Shown here: positions 5,592-6,307 of the stretch, in pieces | How positions within the stretch are numbered: the first letter of the stretch is position 1 | Layout of the letters: the number at the start of each line of letters is the position of its first letter | Assembly: GCA_009782015.1 (NCBI GenBank) | Contig: WQUP01000069.1 | Span: 1-6,307 of the forward strand | DNA: 6,307 nucleotides | Source of the DNA: Endomicrobiia bacterium | Lineage (GTDB): Bacteria; Elusimicrobiota; Endomicrobiia; Endomicrobiales; Endomicrobiaceae | Direction of reading: 5' to 3' | Program-made: the position numbers and the translations under genes | Notes under the pieces: generated by a model | Database searches by the model: none | What the model was told of the DNA's origin: nothing | Seen by the model: only the letters and a program-made list of their open reading frames with translations

Positions 5592-5939
5592 ATGCAAAAA
5601 AATAAAAAACAAATTCCCAAAGACATCTTAGAAAAGATGAAGAATTATCCGCCGTTCTACGTAAAAGTGTGGAAAGCCTGCTTCAAAATTCCCGCAGGGA
5701 AAACTTTGAGCTACGGTGAACTTGCAAAAAAAGTAGGTTCTCCGAATGCCGCAAGAGCCGTCGGCGGGGCTATGCGGGCAAATCCTTTTGCGCCGCTGAT
5801 ACCGTGCCACAGGGTTATAGGTTCTACCGGAAAAATGCACGGTTACTCCGCGCGCGGAGGCATAAAGCGCAAAGAGAAGATGCTTGATTACGAGAAGCGG
5901 AACGGCAGAAGCTGGGAAGCTGAGAAGTTGGGAAGTTGA
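5592..5939 (+). CDS. ogt: Single-domain methylated-DNA-protein-cysteine methyltransferase (Ogt/MGMT type)
   Basis: This 115-residue protein consists of little more than the DNA-binding and active-site domain of O6-alkylguanine-DNA alkyltransferase, which moves the alkyl group from damaged guanine to its own cysteine in a one-time reaction. The motif is intact: ARAVGGAMRANPFAPLIPCHRVIGSTGK, with C72 in PCHRV, so it is not an alkyltransferase-like protein (those carry PWHRV). R55 in AARAVGG fits the base-flipping arginine finger. YGELAKKVG (41-49) is the helix-turn-helix region. The N-terminal ribonuclease-H-like domain of Ada-C/Ogt is missing, as in many small bacterial members. The start ATG 5592 follows a purine-rich AAGAGAGAGAAAA. 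It sits 21 bp after the AT-rich gene, probably in the same transcript. The natural end is near EKRNG. The last ten residues (RSWEAEKLGS) and the stop come from a repeat arm. Confidence 0.9.
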   Translation: MQKNKKQIPKDILEKMKNYPPFYVKVWKACFKIPAGKTLSYGELAKKVGSPNAARAVGGAMRANPFAPLIPCHRVIGSTGKMHGYSARGGIKRKEKMLDYEKRNGRSWEAEKLGS

Positions 5940-6001
5940 GCAACGGCAAAAAAAGTCTTTGCTTTTGCCCAGCTTCTCAGCTGCCCAACTTCCCAGCTTC
6001 T
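5907..6001. repeat. Octamer-armed inverted-repeat module 5 (AGYTGRGA arms)
   Basis: The left arm has period 8: AGCTGGGA, AGCTGAGA, AGTTGGGA, AGTTGAGC (5910-5941). The right arm (5968-6001) is the inverted complement, 27 of 34 positions matching 5907-5940 without gaps by eye. The core is a hairpin GGCAAAA (5945-5951) / TTTTGCC (5963-5969) with an inner AAAG-T-CTTT. The ogt stop TGA (5937-5939) is in the left arm. The right arm ends 7 bp before the next gene's GGAG. Confidence 0.87.
5945..5969 (+). repeat. Module 5 core hairpin
   Basis: Outer stem GGCAAAA / TTTTGCC (7 bp), inner AAAG / CTTT (5952-5960) with a two-base bulge on the right. The right side is T-rich but no T-run follows the stem, so a terminator role for ogt is possible but unproven. 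Confidence 0.6.
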
Positions 6002-6018
6002 ATTTTTCGGAGAAAAAT

Positions 6019-6307
6019 ATGTTAAGATTTATTTTAGACGGCGCCAGAAACGCCGTAATGAATATGGCGATAGACGAAATACTTTTTGACGGTCTTAAGG
6101 AAGGCGCGGTATTAAGGCTGTACTCATGGGACAATTCCTATACGACTATAGGTTATTTTCAAAAAAATGATTCAAACGCTGTAAGAAGGCTTACCGGCGG
6201 GCTTCTTGTAAACCATAAAGACGATTTGTCCTACTCTTTCTGCGCTGACGCGCAAAGCTGGCCGTATGTTTACAGCCAGAGCGATACATATAAACATCTG
6301 CATACCG
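6019..6307 (+). CDS. Lipoate-protein ligase A / biotin-lipoate ligase family protein (N-terminal part)
   Basis: The frame starts at ATG 6019 with GGAG at 6009-6012 and runs off the window after 96 residues. It begins MLRFILDGARNAVMNMAIDEILFD, continues LRLYSWDNSYTTIGYFQK, then VRRLTGGLLVNHKDDLSYSF. The N-x-x-x-D/E start, the LR-x-Y-x-W segment and the RR-x-TGG...H-x-DDLSYS motif are the hallmarks of the LplA/LipM/LipB fold, which attaches lipoate or octanoate to lipoyl domains of the 2-oxoacid dehydrogenases or GcvH. The glycine-rich motif reads TGGL where LplA usually has TGGG and LipM TGGR. The catalytic lysine region lies beyond the window, so ligase, octanoyltransferase or a related role cannot be separated. 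Confidence 0.88.
   Translation, partial: MLRFILDGARNAVMNMAIDEILFDGLKEGAVLRLYSWDNSYTTIGYFQKNDSNAVRRLTGGLLVNHKDDLSYSFCADAQSWPYVYSQSDTYKHLHT

Noticed and set aside
5592..5939. Alkyltransferase-like (ATL) protein lacking the active cysteine
   Set aside because: The motif reads PCHRV with the cysteine present, so it is expected to be an active methyltransferase.
176..5969. Rho-independent terminators at the gap hairpins
   Set aside because: None of the hairpins is followed on the + strand by a convincing T-run. I list them as hairpins only.
113..6001. CRISPR array
   Set aside because: The repeats are 7-8 bp, contiguous without spacers, and different in each gap. No cas genes are present.
1..6307. 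tRNA, rRNA or riboswitch
   Set aside because: No cloverleaf, rRNA core or known aptamer motif was recognised in the gaps, which are filled by the repeat modules.

Overview
All seven genes in the window lie on the + strand. In order they are: the end of a polytopic membrane protein (perhaps a MurJ-type flippase), a membrane-anchored DUF4230 protein, a shortened UvrC, a multi-pass sensor histidine kinase, an unrecognised AT-rich membrane protein with internal repeats, a small O6-alkylguanine-DNA methyltransferase, and the start of a lipoate-protein-ligase-family gene. The coding style is bacterial (clear Shine-Dalgarno sites, moderate GC, many ATA and AAA codons). The sequence does not fix the phylum. 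The mix of genes and the hairpin-rich gaps would fit an uncultivated Gram-negative-type lineage such as Elusimicrobiota, but that is only a guess.

The genes are ordinary housekeeping and accessory functions and do not form one obvious pathway. Two (uvrC, ogt) repair DNA. The histidine kinase has no response regulator beside it. The AT-rich membrane protein and ogt are only 21 bp apart and may be co-transcribed. No stretch longer than about 170 bp lacks a gene.

The most unusual material is between the genes. Every gap longer than 30 bp is filled by a module of one design: a left arm of short tandem repeats (period 7, or 8 in the last gap), a core of one to four small hairpins, and in four of five cases a right arm that is the inverted complement of the left. 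Each gap uses a different repeat word: AGAGTGR, AATTAAY, AGTTAAY, AAGTAAT, AGYTGRGA. All fit a loose pattern RR(K/C)TRR. In four of the five modules the stop codon of the upstream gene lies inside the left arm, and the four right arms end 0 to about 10 bp before the next gene's ribosome binding site. The three clearest d(GCGAAGC) mini-hairpins also lie in these cores.

Two genes are odd in themselves. The UvrC is about 430 residues. It keeps GIY-YIG, the cysteine cluster, UVR and the RNase H-like active-site residues, but lacks much of the segment between UVR and the RNase H core and all of the C-terminal helix-hairpin-helix domain, ending inside a repeat arm. The membrane protein at 4707-5570 is far more AT-rich than its neighbours and carries three copies of one hydrophobic unit, two of them sharing a 77-bp exact repeat.
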